Shown here: positions 25,639-32,492 of the stretch, piece after piece
How positions within the stretch are numbered: position 1 is the stretch's first letter
Layout: each line of letters starts with the position of its first letter
NCBI GenBank assembly: GCA_947090365.1
Contig: CAMUNT010000001.1
Location: 1 to 64,000 of the forward strand
Length of the DNA stretch: 64,000 nt
Source: an uncultured Clostridia bacterium
GTDB lineage: Bacteria; Bacillota; Clostridia; Christensenellales; Borkfalkiaceae
Direction: 5' to 3'
Notes under the pieces: model-generated
Seen by the model: only the letters and a program-made list of their open reading frames with translations
Told to the model about the DNA's origin: nothing
Databases searched by the model: none
Position numbers and translations under genes: made by a program

Positions 25639-26358
25639 ATGGAATCTGTAGTAAACGCCGTAATGCTAAGGGCGGTAGATTACAACGAAAACGATAAAAT
25701 ATTGACACTTCTCACTGCGGAAAACGGTAAAATCACCGCGGGAATAAAGGGCGTAAAAAAGGCTAAGGCAAAGTTGAAATTTGCGGCTCAGCCTTTTTGT
25801 TTTGCGGAATACGTGCTTACAAAACGCGGGGATAAGTATACCGTAATCAACGCGTCAGAGAGCGAAAGCTTTTACGATTTACGCACCGATATAGAAAAAT
25901 TCTACGCCGCAAGCTCGGCAGTGGAGGCGGCGGACGCTTTGACCTACGAGGGTGACGAATCGCGCGAAATATTTTACGCGCTCGTCGATGTCCTGTCAAA
26001 AATAAGCATAGGTAATGAGAAATCGCATTTAATATCTTTTTTGCTGTTCGTACTTCGTAAATCGGGTTACGGAATTAATGCCGAAAACTGCGTTGAGTGC
26101 GGGGCTTCGCTTATCGGCGAGGAAAAGCTGCGCTTTGATATGAACGCAGGCTCGTTCACCTGCTTCGGTTGCGGAAACGGTGCGGGCGCAAGTCGGGTCA
26201 CCTATAACGTAATAAGAAAGGCCGAGGGAAAAAGCTTTGACGAAAGCTTTATCACTCCCGACGGCGAAAAGCGCGCCCTGCGGTTAATCCGCGAATACGT
26301 TTCGTTCAAGTTAAATACGGCTTTCAAAAGCCTGTCCGAATACATAAGATTAATTTAA
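25639..26358 (+). CDS. recO: DNA repair protein RecO
   Basis: A recombination mediator that loads RecA with RecF and RecR. The 239-residue protein has an N-terminal OB fold (VMLRAVDYNENDKILTLLT) and a C-terminal helical domain. The helical domain holds a four-cysteine zinc site, CVECG then CFGCG near residues 150-178. ATG 25639 is preferred over GTG 25627 because GGGGTGA lies upstream at a good distance. Position after era and yqzL is conserved in Firmicutes. Confidence 0.93.
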   Translation: MESVVNAVMLRAVDYNENDKILTLLTAENGKITAGIKGVKKAKAKLKFAAQPFCFAEYVLTKRGDKYTVINASESESFYDLRTDIEKFYAASSAVEAADALTYEGDESREIFYALVDVLSKISIGNEKSHLISFLLFVLRKSGYGINAENCVECGASLIGEEKLRFDMNAGSFTCFGCGNGAGASRVTYNVIRKAEGKSFDESFITPDGEKRALRLIREYVSFKLNTAFKSLSEYIRLI

Positions 26359-26360
26359 AA

Positions 26361-26397
26361 TGCGCCGACTTCAAGTCGGCGCATCTCTATTTTTTTA
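26361..26397 (+). terminator. Terminator after recO
   Basis: TGCGCCGAC and GTCGGCGCA around a TTCAA loop (26361-26383), followed by a T7 run. The convergent XRE gene ends at 26387. Confidence 0.85.
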
Positions 26398-26605
26398 TAT
26401 TCAGTATATCGTCGGCGGAGCAGTCCAAAAAACTGCAAAGCATCGAAAGGGTTGCAAGCGACGGCTGTATTTTGCCAGAGCAGTATTGCGATACCGTCGG
26501 CTTTGAAACTCCCAAAGCCTTTGCTATTTCCGTCTTACTCTTGCCGGACGTCTCTATTTCCGTCCTTATGTTTTCGCATATAATTTTGTTAAGATTGTTT
26601 TTCAT
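26387..26605 (-). CDS. XRE-family repressor
   Basis: A 72-residue lambda-repressor-like HTH protein. The recognition region is KTEIAKALGVSKPTVSQYCSGKIQPSLATL and nothing else is fused to it. It is transcribed away from a membrane protein gene, with two nearly identical palindromes ATTAGxTxTTGCCTAAT between them. It most likely represses both promoters. Its own start has only a weak AAAGG ribosome site. Confidence 0.9.
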   Translation of the reverse strand: MKNNLNKIICENIRTEIETSGKSKTEIAKALGVSKPTVSQYCSGKIQPSLATLSMLCSFLDCSADDILNIKK

Positions 26606-26616
26606 ACCTTTATATT

Positions 26617-26633
26617 ATTAGTTATTGCCTAAT
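26617..26633. promoter_or_regulatory. Operator 1 of the XRE divergon
   Basis: ATTAG-TTATTGC-CTAAT, differing from operator 2 at two positions only. It lies 12 bases from the XRE start codon, so binding should block XRE transcription. Confidence 0.7.
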
Positions 26634-26639
26634 TTTTGC

Positions 26640-26669
26640 TTGACAATTAGGTGTTGCCTAATATATACT
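26640..26669 (+). promoter_or_regulatory. Promoter with operator 2 filling the spacer
   Basis: TTGACA (26640-26645), 18 bp, TATACT (26664-26669). The 17-bp operator ATTAGGTGTTGCCTAAT (26646-26662) begins right after the -35 box and fills the spacer, the classical place for a repressor site. Confidence 0.78.
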
Positions 26670-26703
26670 TTAATTAAGTAATACTTAACACAAAGGAGAA
26701 GGT

Positions 26704-27198
26704 ATGAGAGAAACAAAAATAATTCAGGTATATCCAAGCGACTACGCTATTGAAAAAGCTATTAAGGAATGGGAGTCTTTCGGCTGGGAAATGACGGGTA
26801 ACCAACGGTATTCCGATGAAAACAGCGTCTATTTGCCCTATCTCGGAACCGAAACGACTACGACGACCTATAATAAACTGACTTTTTCACGCGAAAAAAG
26901 CAGTCAGTGGTATCCCGAAGTTAAACGGCTTGAAGAAGAGTATGAGGAAGTACAAAGACGCATATCCTCGATTATGAACGAAAAACCTGTAAAGAAGGGG
27001 TGGGGCTTTCTTGACGTCTTGACGGTTTATCTGCCTGTTCCGCTCATTTCGTTTATCGTGTATCAGATTGTCAAAAAAGTTAAATACAAAAAAGCCGTCA
27101 AACGGTTTGAAGAAAATTCAACGAAAAAATTGGAAGATCTCAATTCGGAAGCCGACGTCTTACGATATACCGCCTTCAAGGCAGTCAACGCAACGTAA
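26704..27198 (+). CDS. Membrane-associated protein of unknown function
   Basis: A 164-residue protein that I do not recognise. The first 95 residues are soluble and include a TETTTTTYNKLTFSRE stretch and a charged helix (VKRLEEEYEEVQRR). One hydrophobic segment lies at about residues 102-122 (LDVLTVYLPVPLISFIVYQI), and a basic coiled tail follows. A good AAAGGAGAAGG site precedes the ATG. It is driven by a promoter with an XRE operator in its spacer, so it is probably silent until the XRE protein is released. A stress, prophage-like or toxin role is conceivable but not shown. Confidence 0.7.
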   Translation: MRETKIIQVYPSDYAIEKAIKEWESFGWEMTGNQRYSDENSVYLPYLGTETTTTTYNKLTFSREKSSQWYPEVKRLEEEYEEVQRRISSIMNEKPVKKGWGFLDVLTVYLPVPLISFIVYQIVKKVKYKKAVKRFEENSTKKLEDLNSEADVLRYTAFKAVNAT

Positions 27199-27219
27199 TT
27201 TAATATTATTGAAAGGAAA

Positions 27220-27250
27220 GGCGCAGCGTTACGTTGCGCCCTTTTGTTTT
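27220..27250 (+). terminator. Terminator after the XRE-controlled gene
   Basis: GGCGCAGCGT and ACGTTGCGCC around a single T (one G-T pair), then CCTTTTGTTTTT. Confidence 0.8.
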
Positions 27251-27303
27251 TATAACCGTTATTCTGCAAACCGAAAAAAATTTATCAAAACGCTCTTAAA
27301 CAC

Positions 27304-27332
27304 TTGCTAAAATTTGCCTTTTATATTAAAAT
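27304..27332 (+). promoter_or_regulatory. Promoter of ppdK
   Basis: TTGCTA (27304-27309), 17 bp, TAAAAT (27327-27332), with GGAGG shortly before the ATG at 27377. Confidence 0.5.
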
Positions 27333-27376
27333 AATATAGTTAATAAATATAAATTTTTTTTGGAGGAATTTATCTA

Positions 27377-30022
27377 ATGGCAAAGAAGTATTGCTACCTC
27401 TTTTCGGAAGGCGACGCAAGCATGCGCGAGCTTTTGGGCGGCAAGGGAGCTAACCTCGCTGAAATGACGAAAATCGGTCTTCCCGTACCTCAGGGCTTCA
27501 CAATTTCGACGGAAGCCTGCACACAGTACTACGAAGACGGTCGTAAAATCAACGACGGTATTCAGAAAGAAATTATGACGTATATCGAAAAAATGGAAAA
27601 GATATGCGGAAAAAAATTCGGCGACAAGGAAAATCCGTTACTCGTATCGGTTCGTTCGGGCGCAAGGGCTTCTATGCCCGGTATGATGGATACCATTCTC
27701 AACCTCGGACTTAACGAAGACGTAGTAAACACGATGTCCGCAAAGTCGGGCAATCCCCGCTGGGCTTGGGACTGTTACAGAAGATTTATCCAGATGTTCT
27801 CCGACGTTGTTATGGAGGTCGGCAAGAAATATTTCGAAAAGCTCATCGACGAGATGAAAGAGAAGAAGGGCGTTCATCAGGACGTTGAACTCAGCGCAGA
27901 CGACTTGAAGACTCTTGCCAACCAGTTCAAGGCGGAGTACAAAAAGCAGATCGGCAAAGATTTCCCCAATGACCCGAAGGAACAGCTTCTCGAAGCCGTA
28001 AAAGCGGTATTCCGTTCGTGGGACAATCCCCGCGCAAACATTTACCGTATGGACCACGATATTCCCTATTCGTGGGGTACTGCCGTAAACGTTCAGATGA
28101 TGGCGTTCGGTAATATGGGCGATGACTGCGGAACGGGCGTTGCGTTTACGCGTAACCCCGCAACGGGCGAAAAGGGACTTATGGGCGAGTTTTTGACCAA
28201 TGCTCAGGGCGAAGACGTCGTTGCCGGCGTCCGCACCCCGATGCCTATCGCAAAAATGGCTGAAATTTTCCCCGAAGTTTACAAGCAGTTCCTTGACGTG
28301 TGCAAAAAGCTTGAAAACCACTACCGCGATATGCAGGATATGGAATTCACCGTCGAAAACAAAAAGCTGTATATGCTTCAGACCCGTAACGGTAAGCGTA
28401 CGGCGGCGGCGGCAATTAAAATCGCCTGCGATTTAATCGACGAAAAAATGATAACCGAAAAAGAAGCGCTTATGCAGATTGACGCAAAGTCTCTCGATAT
28501 GCTTCTTCACCCCACGTTCGATCCGAAAGCTTTGAAAGAAGCAGATAAGACGAACGTAGTCGGCAAGGGTATTGCCGCTTCCCCCGGTGCGGCGGCAGGT
28601 ACGATAGTATTCACCGCGGAAGACGCTGTTATCGAAGGTAAGAAGGGCAAGAAAGTAGTTCTCGTCCGTCTGGAAACTTCGCCCGAAGACATCGAGGGTA
28701 TGAAGTATTCTCAGGGTATCTTAACCGTTCGCGGCGGTCAGACATCGCACGCGGCAGTCGTTGCAAGAGGTATGGGAACCTGCTGTGTATCCGGTTGCGG
28801 CGATATTAAAATGGACGAAGAAAACAAGAAATTTACTCTTGCGGGAAAAGTATTCAAGGAAGGCGACGTCCTTTCGCTTGACGGTTCGACAGGTACTATT
28901 TACGACTGCCTGATTCCCACCGTTCCCGCAGACCCCAACTCCGGTTACTTCGGCCGAATAATGACTCTTGCAGACAAATATAAGACTTTGGGCGTAAGAA
29001 CGAACGCAGACACCCCCGCAGACGCTAAGCAGGCGGCGGCGTTCGGTGCACAGGGTATCGGCCTTTGCCGTACCGAGCATATGTTCTTCGACCCTGCAAG
29101 AATCGGCGCGTTCAGAGAAATGATCTGCTCCGATACGGTTGAGGAGAGAGAGGCCGCGCTCGCTAAAATCGAGCCTATGCAGCAGAAAGACTTCGAAGGG
29201 CTTATGGAAGCTCTGGAAGGTCAGCCCGTAACAATCCGTTTCCTTGATCCGCCTCTTCACGAGTTCGTTCCTACCGACGAGGAGGATATTAAGGCTCTTG
29301 CACAGGCACAGGGCAAAACGGTTGCACAGATTAAGCAGATAATTTCCGACCTGCACGAGTTTAACCCGATGATGGGACACAGGGGCTGCCGTCTTACGGT
29401 AACCTATCCCGAAATTGCGGTTATGCAGACCAAAGCGGTTATCAAGGCTGCAATCAACGTACAGAAAAAGCATCCCCAGTGGCACGTAGTTCCCGAAATT
29501 ATGATACCTTTGGTAGGCGAAATTAAGGAGCTTGCTTTCGTTAAGAAGACGGTTGTCGAGACCGCCGATGCTGTTATCAAGGCTTCGGGAGTTAAGCTCG
29601 ATTACGAAGTCGGTACGATGATCGAAATTCCCCGCGCGTGCCTTACGGCGGACGATATCGCCAAGGAAGCCGAATTCTTCTGCTTCGGTACCAACGATTT
29701 AACGCAGATGACCTTCGGTTTCAGCCGTGACGACGCGGGCAAATTCCTGCCTTCGTATTACAGCAACAAAATTTACGAAAGCGACCCGTTTGCGCGTCTC
29801 GATACAACCGGTGTTGGCAAGCTTATGGATATGGCAGTACAGAAAGGTAAGGCCGTAAGAAAGAGCCTGCATATCGGTATCTGCGGAGAACACGGCGGCG
29901 ATCCTTCGTCAATCGAGTTCTGCCACGCAATAGGACTCAATTACGTTTCCTGCTCGCCCTACCGCGTACCCATCGCGCGTCTTGCGGCCGCACAGGCAAA
30001 TATCAAGAACCCCCGCAAGTAA
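27377..30022 (+). CDS. ppdK: Pyruvate, phosphate dikinase
   Basis: Interconverts pyruvate, ATP and phosphate with phosphoenolpyruvate, AMP and pyrophosphate; anaerobes use it in glycolysis or gluconeogenesis. The 881-residue length is typical. The N-terminal ATP-grasp part has LLGGKGANLAEMTKIGLPVP and SVRSGARASMPGMMDTILN. The phosphohistidine motif is GGQTSHAAVVARGMG near residue 455. The C-terminal PEP-binding barrel ends with GICGEHGGDPSS near residue 835, carrying the catalytic Cys. GGAGG precedes the ATG. Single-gene unit with its own terminator. Confidence 0.98.
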   Translation: MAKKYCYLFSEGDASMRELLGGKGANLAEMTKIGLPVPQGFTISTEACTQYYEDGRKINDGIQKEIMTYIEKMEKICGKKFGDKENPLLVSVRSGARASMPGMMDTILNLGLNEDVVNTMSAKSGNPRWAWDCYRRFIQMFSDVVMEVGKKYFEKLIDEMKEKKGVHQDVELSADDLKTLANQFKAEYKKQIGKDFPNDPKEQLLEAVKAVFRSWDNPRANIYRMDHDIPYSWGTAVNVQMMAFGNMGDDCGTGVAFTRNPATGEKGLMGEFLTNAQGEDVVAGVRTPMPIAKMAEIFPEVYKQFLDVCKKLENHYRDMQDMEFTVENKKLYMLQTRNGKRTAAAAIKIACDLIDEKMITEKEALMQIDAKSLDMLLHPTFDPKALKEADKTNVVGKGIAASPGAAAGTIVFTAEDAVIEGKKGKKVVLVRLETSPEDIEGMKYSQGILTVRGGQTSHAAVVARGMGTCCVSGCGDIKMDEENKKFTLAGKVFKEGDVLSLDGSTGTIYDCLIPTVPADPNSGYFGRIMTLADKYKTLGVRTNADTPADAKQAAAFGAQGIGLCRTEHMFFDPARIGAFREMICSDTVEEREAALAKIEPMQQKDFEGLMEALEGQPVTIRFLDPPLHEFVPTDEEDIKALAQAQGKTVAQIKQIISDLHEFNPMMGHRGCRLTVTYPEIAVMQTKAVIKAAINVQKKHPQWHVVPEIMIPLVGEIKELAFVKKTVVETADAVIKASGVKLDYEVGTMIEIPRACLTADDIAKEAEFFCFGTNDLTQMTFGFSRDDAGKFLPSYYSNKIYESDPFARLDTTGVGKLMDMAVQKGKAVRKSLHIGICGEHGGDPSSIEFCHAIGLNYVSCSPYRVPIARLAAAQANIKNPRK

Positions 30023-30033
30023 TTGCGGAAAAC

Positions 30034-30063
30034 AAAAAAGGAAGGCAAAAGCCTTCCTTTTTT
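30034..30063. terminator. Terminator of ppdK
   Basis: A6-GGAAGGC, AAAA loop, GCCTTCC-T6: a perfect 13-bp stem. Confidence 0.93.
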
Positions 30064-30159
30064 CGTGCGCCGCAAGGATAGCGTACCGCAAGCGTTAAGG
30101 CTTTAAAAAGAGTGACGGCTAGGCGGTTTCGCTAAAAAAAGCGGCCACACAGGCAGTTA

Positions 30160-30306
30160 TTGAACAAAGTAAGGAGAACAAAAAATAAGCCATTTTGGAA
30201 TTTCTCCATCAGCTTTGAAGAAGCCAAGCAGTATCGTCGCAAATTTCTGAACGTGCGAATACGCGAATCCCAATGGGAAGAAATTATTGTTGACGCATAT
30301 GTTTAA
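30160..30306 (+). CDS. Possible 48-residue basic protein
   Basis: A TTG-started frame encoding a protein with NKPFWNFSISFEEAKQYRRK and a C-terminal ESQWEEIIVDAYV. The composition looks protein-like, and a terminator hairpin follows its stop within 8 bases, which supports expression. There is no strong ribosome site (only AGG) and I know no homologue. It could also be the relic of a longer gene. Confidence 0.3.
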   Translation: MNKVRRTKNKPFWNFSISFEEAKQYRRKFLNVRIRESQWEEIIVDAYV

Positions 30307-30313
30307 TATAGTA

Positions 30314-30345
30314 AGAGCCGTTACCAAGCGTAGCGGCTCTTTATT
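30314..30345 (+). terminator. Hairpin terminator
   Basis: AGAGCCGTTAC (30314-30324) pairs with GTAGCGGCTCT (30330-30340) with one G-T pair, then TTATTAT. The T run is weak. Confidence 0.6.
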
Positions 30346-30523
30346 ATAGTAGTTTAAATCCTGTCAAGCGCTCTAAGTATGTTGGTGAAAAAGTCATTTG
30401 ATTTTTCCACCGATTTTTGCGTTTTTGGGGCTGTTTGCACCCAAATAAAGGTAAGCGCAATATACAGATAATCGGTTGGCAGAAAAAATTCCGCCAACCG
30501 TTTCAGGTGGATAATGTTGAGTT

Positions 30524-31177
30524 TTAACAATAGCAACCGCAGCAACAATTGCAGCAACCGCAGCAATTATAACAATCGCACAGGCCAAAGCAACGGTAAT
30601 CAAAACCGTAAGAATCGTCATAATAAAATCTTCTGCCGCTTCCGTTATATACTCTGATAATCGTTTCAACGGCATTACCGATAATTTCTATCAGTACCGT
30701 ATCGGTGTTTTCCGAGTAATTTACGTTGCCTCTTGCAGGGTCGTTAACTGTATAATTAAAAGTTGCAAAATACTTTAAACGCGTTACTTTTATCGGTGTA
30801 TTTACTTTTAATTCAAATTCTATAATTACCGTCTCTCCGGGTTTTAAATCGGGTAAAGTAAACCCTGTCGCCGGGTTGTAACCGGGTTGCGCAATTCCGT
30901 TTACTTTTACACTGCCAGTAACAAAAGTTGCGCTGTAGGGTTGAGAAATTTTAAAGAAGTTATTGAATATATTTGTTGTCGAATTGTTTGTTAAGGTAAC
31001 TGTGTTGGTTACTTTTTCTCCCGCACGGACGGTTGTTTTATCGGCACGGATGTCTTTCAGAACAGAATAACTTAAAATTTCCGTAGTTACTGCGTTGCTT
31101 TCCGTATTTTGTAAAACCCTTTTCCCGTCAGGCATTGCGGCAGTATAGGTTATATTCAATTTATTCGGTATTATCAT
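30524..31177 (-). CDS. DUF11-like repeat protein with Cys-rich tail or frameshifted end
   Basis: A 217-residue protein with one DUF11/conserved-repeat domain: DKTTVRAGEKVTNTVTLTNN, then ATFVTGSVKVNG and PDLKPGETVIIEFELKV. It is homologous to the neighbour at 31192-31965 and lies 14 bp downstream with a GGAG site. From about residue 170 the reading becomes odd and the last 22 residues hold 12 cysteines. In another frame (30394-30675) the same DNA encodes a clear transmembrane helix (TILTVLITVALACAIVIIAA) and a further 45 residues. Either the Cys-rich tail is real or a frameshift near 30670 has cut off a membrane anchor. No signal peptide is visible. Confidence 0.65.
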   Translation of the reverse strand: MIIPNKLNITYTAAMPDGKRVLQNTESNAVTTEILSYSVLKDIRADKTTVRAGEKVTNTVTLTNNSTTNIFNNFFKISQPYSATFVTGSVKVNGIAQPGYNPATGFTLPDLKPGETVIIEFELKVNTPIKVTRLKYFATFNYTVNDPARGNVNYSENTDTVLIEIIGNAVETIIRVYNGSGRRFYYDDSYGFDYRCFGLCDCYNCCGCCNCCCGCYC

Positions 31178-31191
31178 AACTTACTCCGAAA

Positions 31192-31965
31192 TTAATCTAT
31201 AGTCACCTTAAAACTCGTAGTCGCGCTGTCGTCAGGCGGCAGGTTTGCCACGCTGTAACCGATATCGGGGCGGTATGCGGGAACGTTTTTACCGTTAATA
31301 AATACCGAACCGTCCACAAAGGTGGTTCCTCGGGGAATATTGTCAGTAAAATAAATATCGTTTATATTGATATTGCCCTTGTTCGTAAACGTTACGGTGT
31401 AGGTCAGCGTTTCGCCTTTGACCGCAAACGCCTTGTCTACGGTTTTCACAACTTCAAGTTTAGCGCTAACAACTTTTACCGTAACGGTGTTGGTGGGTTC
31501 GATGTAGGTTGAGATAATGCCGCTTACAGGATCTCCTACGTCGTAACGAAATTCGGCAGAGTTGGTTACTGCGGTTACCGTTGAAGGGCTGTTCATTTTC
31601 ATATCATACTCTACTGTGATTGATTCGCCGGGGTTTAATGTGGGAAGAGTGATTCCTAATACAGGGTCTGCAGGTGCTGCGACTCCGTTTATTTTGACGC
31701 TTCCGTCAACGAAACTTGCTCCGTCGGGCGCCTGGTTTATGATATAAGCCGGAGTCAAAACCGCTGATGAATTGTTGGTAATCGTTACCGTATTGTGTAC
31801 ATTTTCGCCTTCTTTAACCATAGTTTTATCGGTAGTCATAACTTTTGTAATGGCGTCGGATAATACTTCGGTGCTTACGGTATTGCTTGCAACGCTTCCT
31901 GGCTCTCCGGGCTTGTTGGGTTCTACTGCGTTGAAAGTTACGTTCGACTGATTAAATATTTTCAT
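31192..31965 (-). CDS. DUF11-like two-domain protein
   Basis: A 257-residue protein with two tandem DUF11-type immunoglobulin-like domains. The first covers about residues 40-165 with DKTMVKEGENVHNTVTITNN, the second residues 168-257 with VDKAFAVKGETLTYTVTFTN and TTFVDGSVFINGKNVP. No signal peptide or anchor is seen. Such domains usually form stalks of surface or spore-coat structures. It is the first gene of a two-gene unit with its paralogue. An AGGAG site lies 11 bases upstream. A strong hairpin lies in the presumed leader (31994-32032). Confidence 0.75.
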   Translation of the reverse strand: MKIFNQSNVTFNAVEPNKPGEPGSVASNTVSTEVLSDAITKVMTTDKTMVKEGENVHNTVTITNNSSAVLTPAYIINQAPDGASFVDGSVKINGVAAPADPVLGITLPTLNPGESITVEYDMKMNSPSTVTAVTNSAEFRYDVGDPVSGIISTYIEPTNTVTVKVVSAKLEVVKTVDKAFAVKGETLTYTVTFTNKGNININDIYFTDNIPRGTTFVDGSVFINGKNVPAYRPDIGYSVANLPPDDSATTSFKVTID

Positions 31966-31993
31966 AAATATATAAACTCCTGAAATTAAAATA

Positions 31994-32032
31994 CTACATA
32001 TCCGGCTCCCGGAAAGGGAGCTGAATATGTAG
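31994..32032 (-). promoter_or_regulatory. Hairpin in the leader of the DUF11 operon
   Basis: CTACATAT and GCTCCC pair with GGGAGC and ATATGTAG, with a 3-by-3 internal loop and a 5-base apical loop. There is no T run on the minus strand, so it is not an ordinary terminator. Confidence 0.55.
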
Positions 32033-32103
32033 CGGATAAAAATAATATTAAGTAGATATTAAGTTGTATTACGGTTTTAAAACGTTTTATTAACTGTTAT
32101 ATA

Positions 32104-32121
32104 ATATGAAATTTTTCATAT
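32104..32121. promoter_or_regulatory. AT-rich palindrome upstream of the DUF11 operon
   Basis: ATATGAAA-TT-TTTCATAT, a perfect 8-bp inverted repeat in the gene-free stretch between the DUF11 operon and the tracrRNA. It is a possible operator; no protein can be assigned. Confidence 0.35.
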
Positions 32122-32163
32122 ATTGTTTACGGTAAATCGGCATTAAAACTTTTTATATTTATA

Positions 32164-32190
32164 AAAAAAGACGGGTAAAACCCGTTTTTT
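32164..32190. terminator. Orphan bidirectional terminator
   Basis: ACGGGT-AAA-ACCCGT flanked by A and T runs. It lies downstream of the tracrRNA on the minus strand with no plus-strand gene before it, so it may be a backup terminator for the tracrRNA. Confidence 0.65.
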
Positions 32191-32288
32191 CTTTGATGCC
32201 GCCGTCGTACCGAAAGCGTAGCCTTATATAATTTAAAAATTATATTTTATGTCAATATTGATTTTTTTGTTTTGATGTGTTAAAATAT

Positions 32289-32387
32289 AAAAAAATAGGC
32301 CCTCTTAAAAAGAAGACCTCTTCGCCAATGCGAAATAATGATTAGACAATAGTTTTATTTGAACTTGCCTTGTTATTTTGTAATGCT
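32289..32387 (-). ncRNA. tracrRNA of the type II-A system
   Basis: The plus-strand bases 32359-32387 resemble the CRISPR repeat (TTTGA, a changed bulge, then TTGTTATTTTG, one mismatch, AATG), so a minus-strand transcript carries the anti-repeat. A consensus promoter lies directly upstream (TTGACT-N17-TATAAT, 32416-32388). After the anti-repeat comes GCAAGTTCAAATAAAAC, like the lower stem and nexus of known II-A tracrRNAs. Then come a hairpin CTTCGCC/GGCGAAG-like near 32325 and a 10-bp terminator stem AGGTCTTCTT/AAGAGGGCCT ending in T7 at 32289. Predicted length is about 90 bases. It is transcribed divergently from cas9. Confidence 0.88.
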
Positions 32388-32416
32388 ATTATAACCGATT
32401 AAATGTAGCAAGTCAA
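32388..32416 (-). promoter_or_regulatory. tracrRNA promoter
   Basis: Minus strand TTGACT (32416-32411), 17 bp, TATAAT (32393-32388). Start is expected near 32381. Confidence 0.85.
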
Positions 32417-32492
32417 GCATTTAAAGCGATTTTTAATCAGCATATGGTGCAAATTTTTACAACATTAAAATCCGTGGGAATAGGAGCATTTT

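Larger units (their letters stand above)
30064..30353. other. Mostly non-coding stretch after ppdK
   Basis: Holds only one weak small ORF (30160-30306) and a terminator-like hairpin (30314-30340). No RNA gene or mobile-element end was recognised. Confidence 0.5.

Noticed and set aside
26387..27198. A classical type II toxin-antitoxin pair
   Set aside because: The genes are divergent and the cargo has a membrane segment with no similarity to known toxins, so only a repressor-operator relation is claimed.
30064..30353. tRNA gene or mobile-element end after ppdK
   Set aside because: No cloverleaf, TTCGA arm or terminal inverted repeats could be found.
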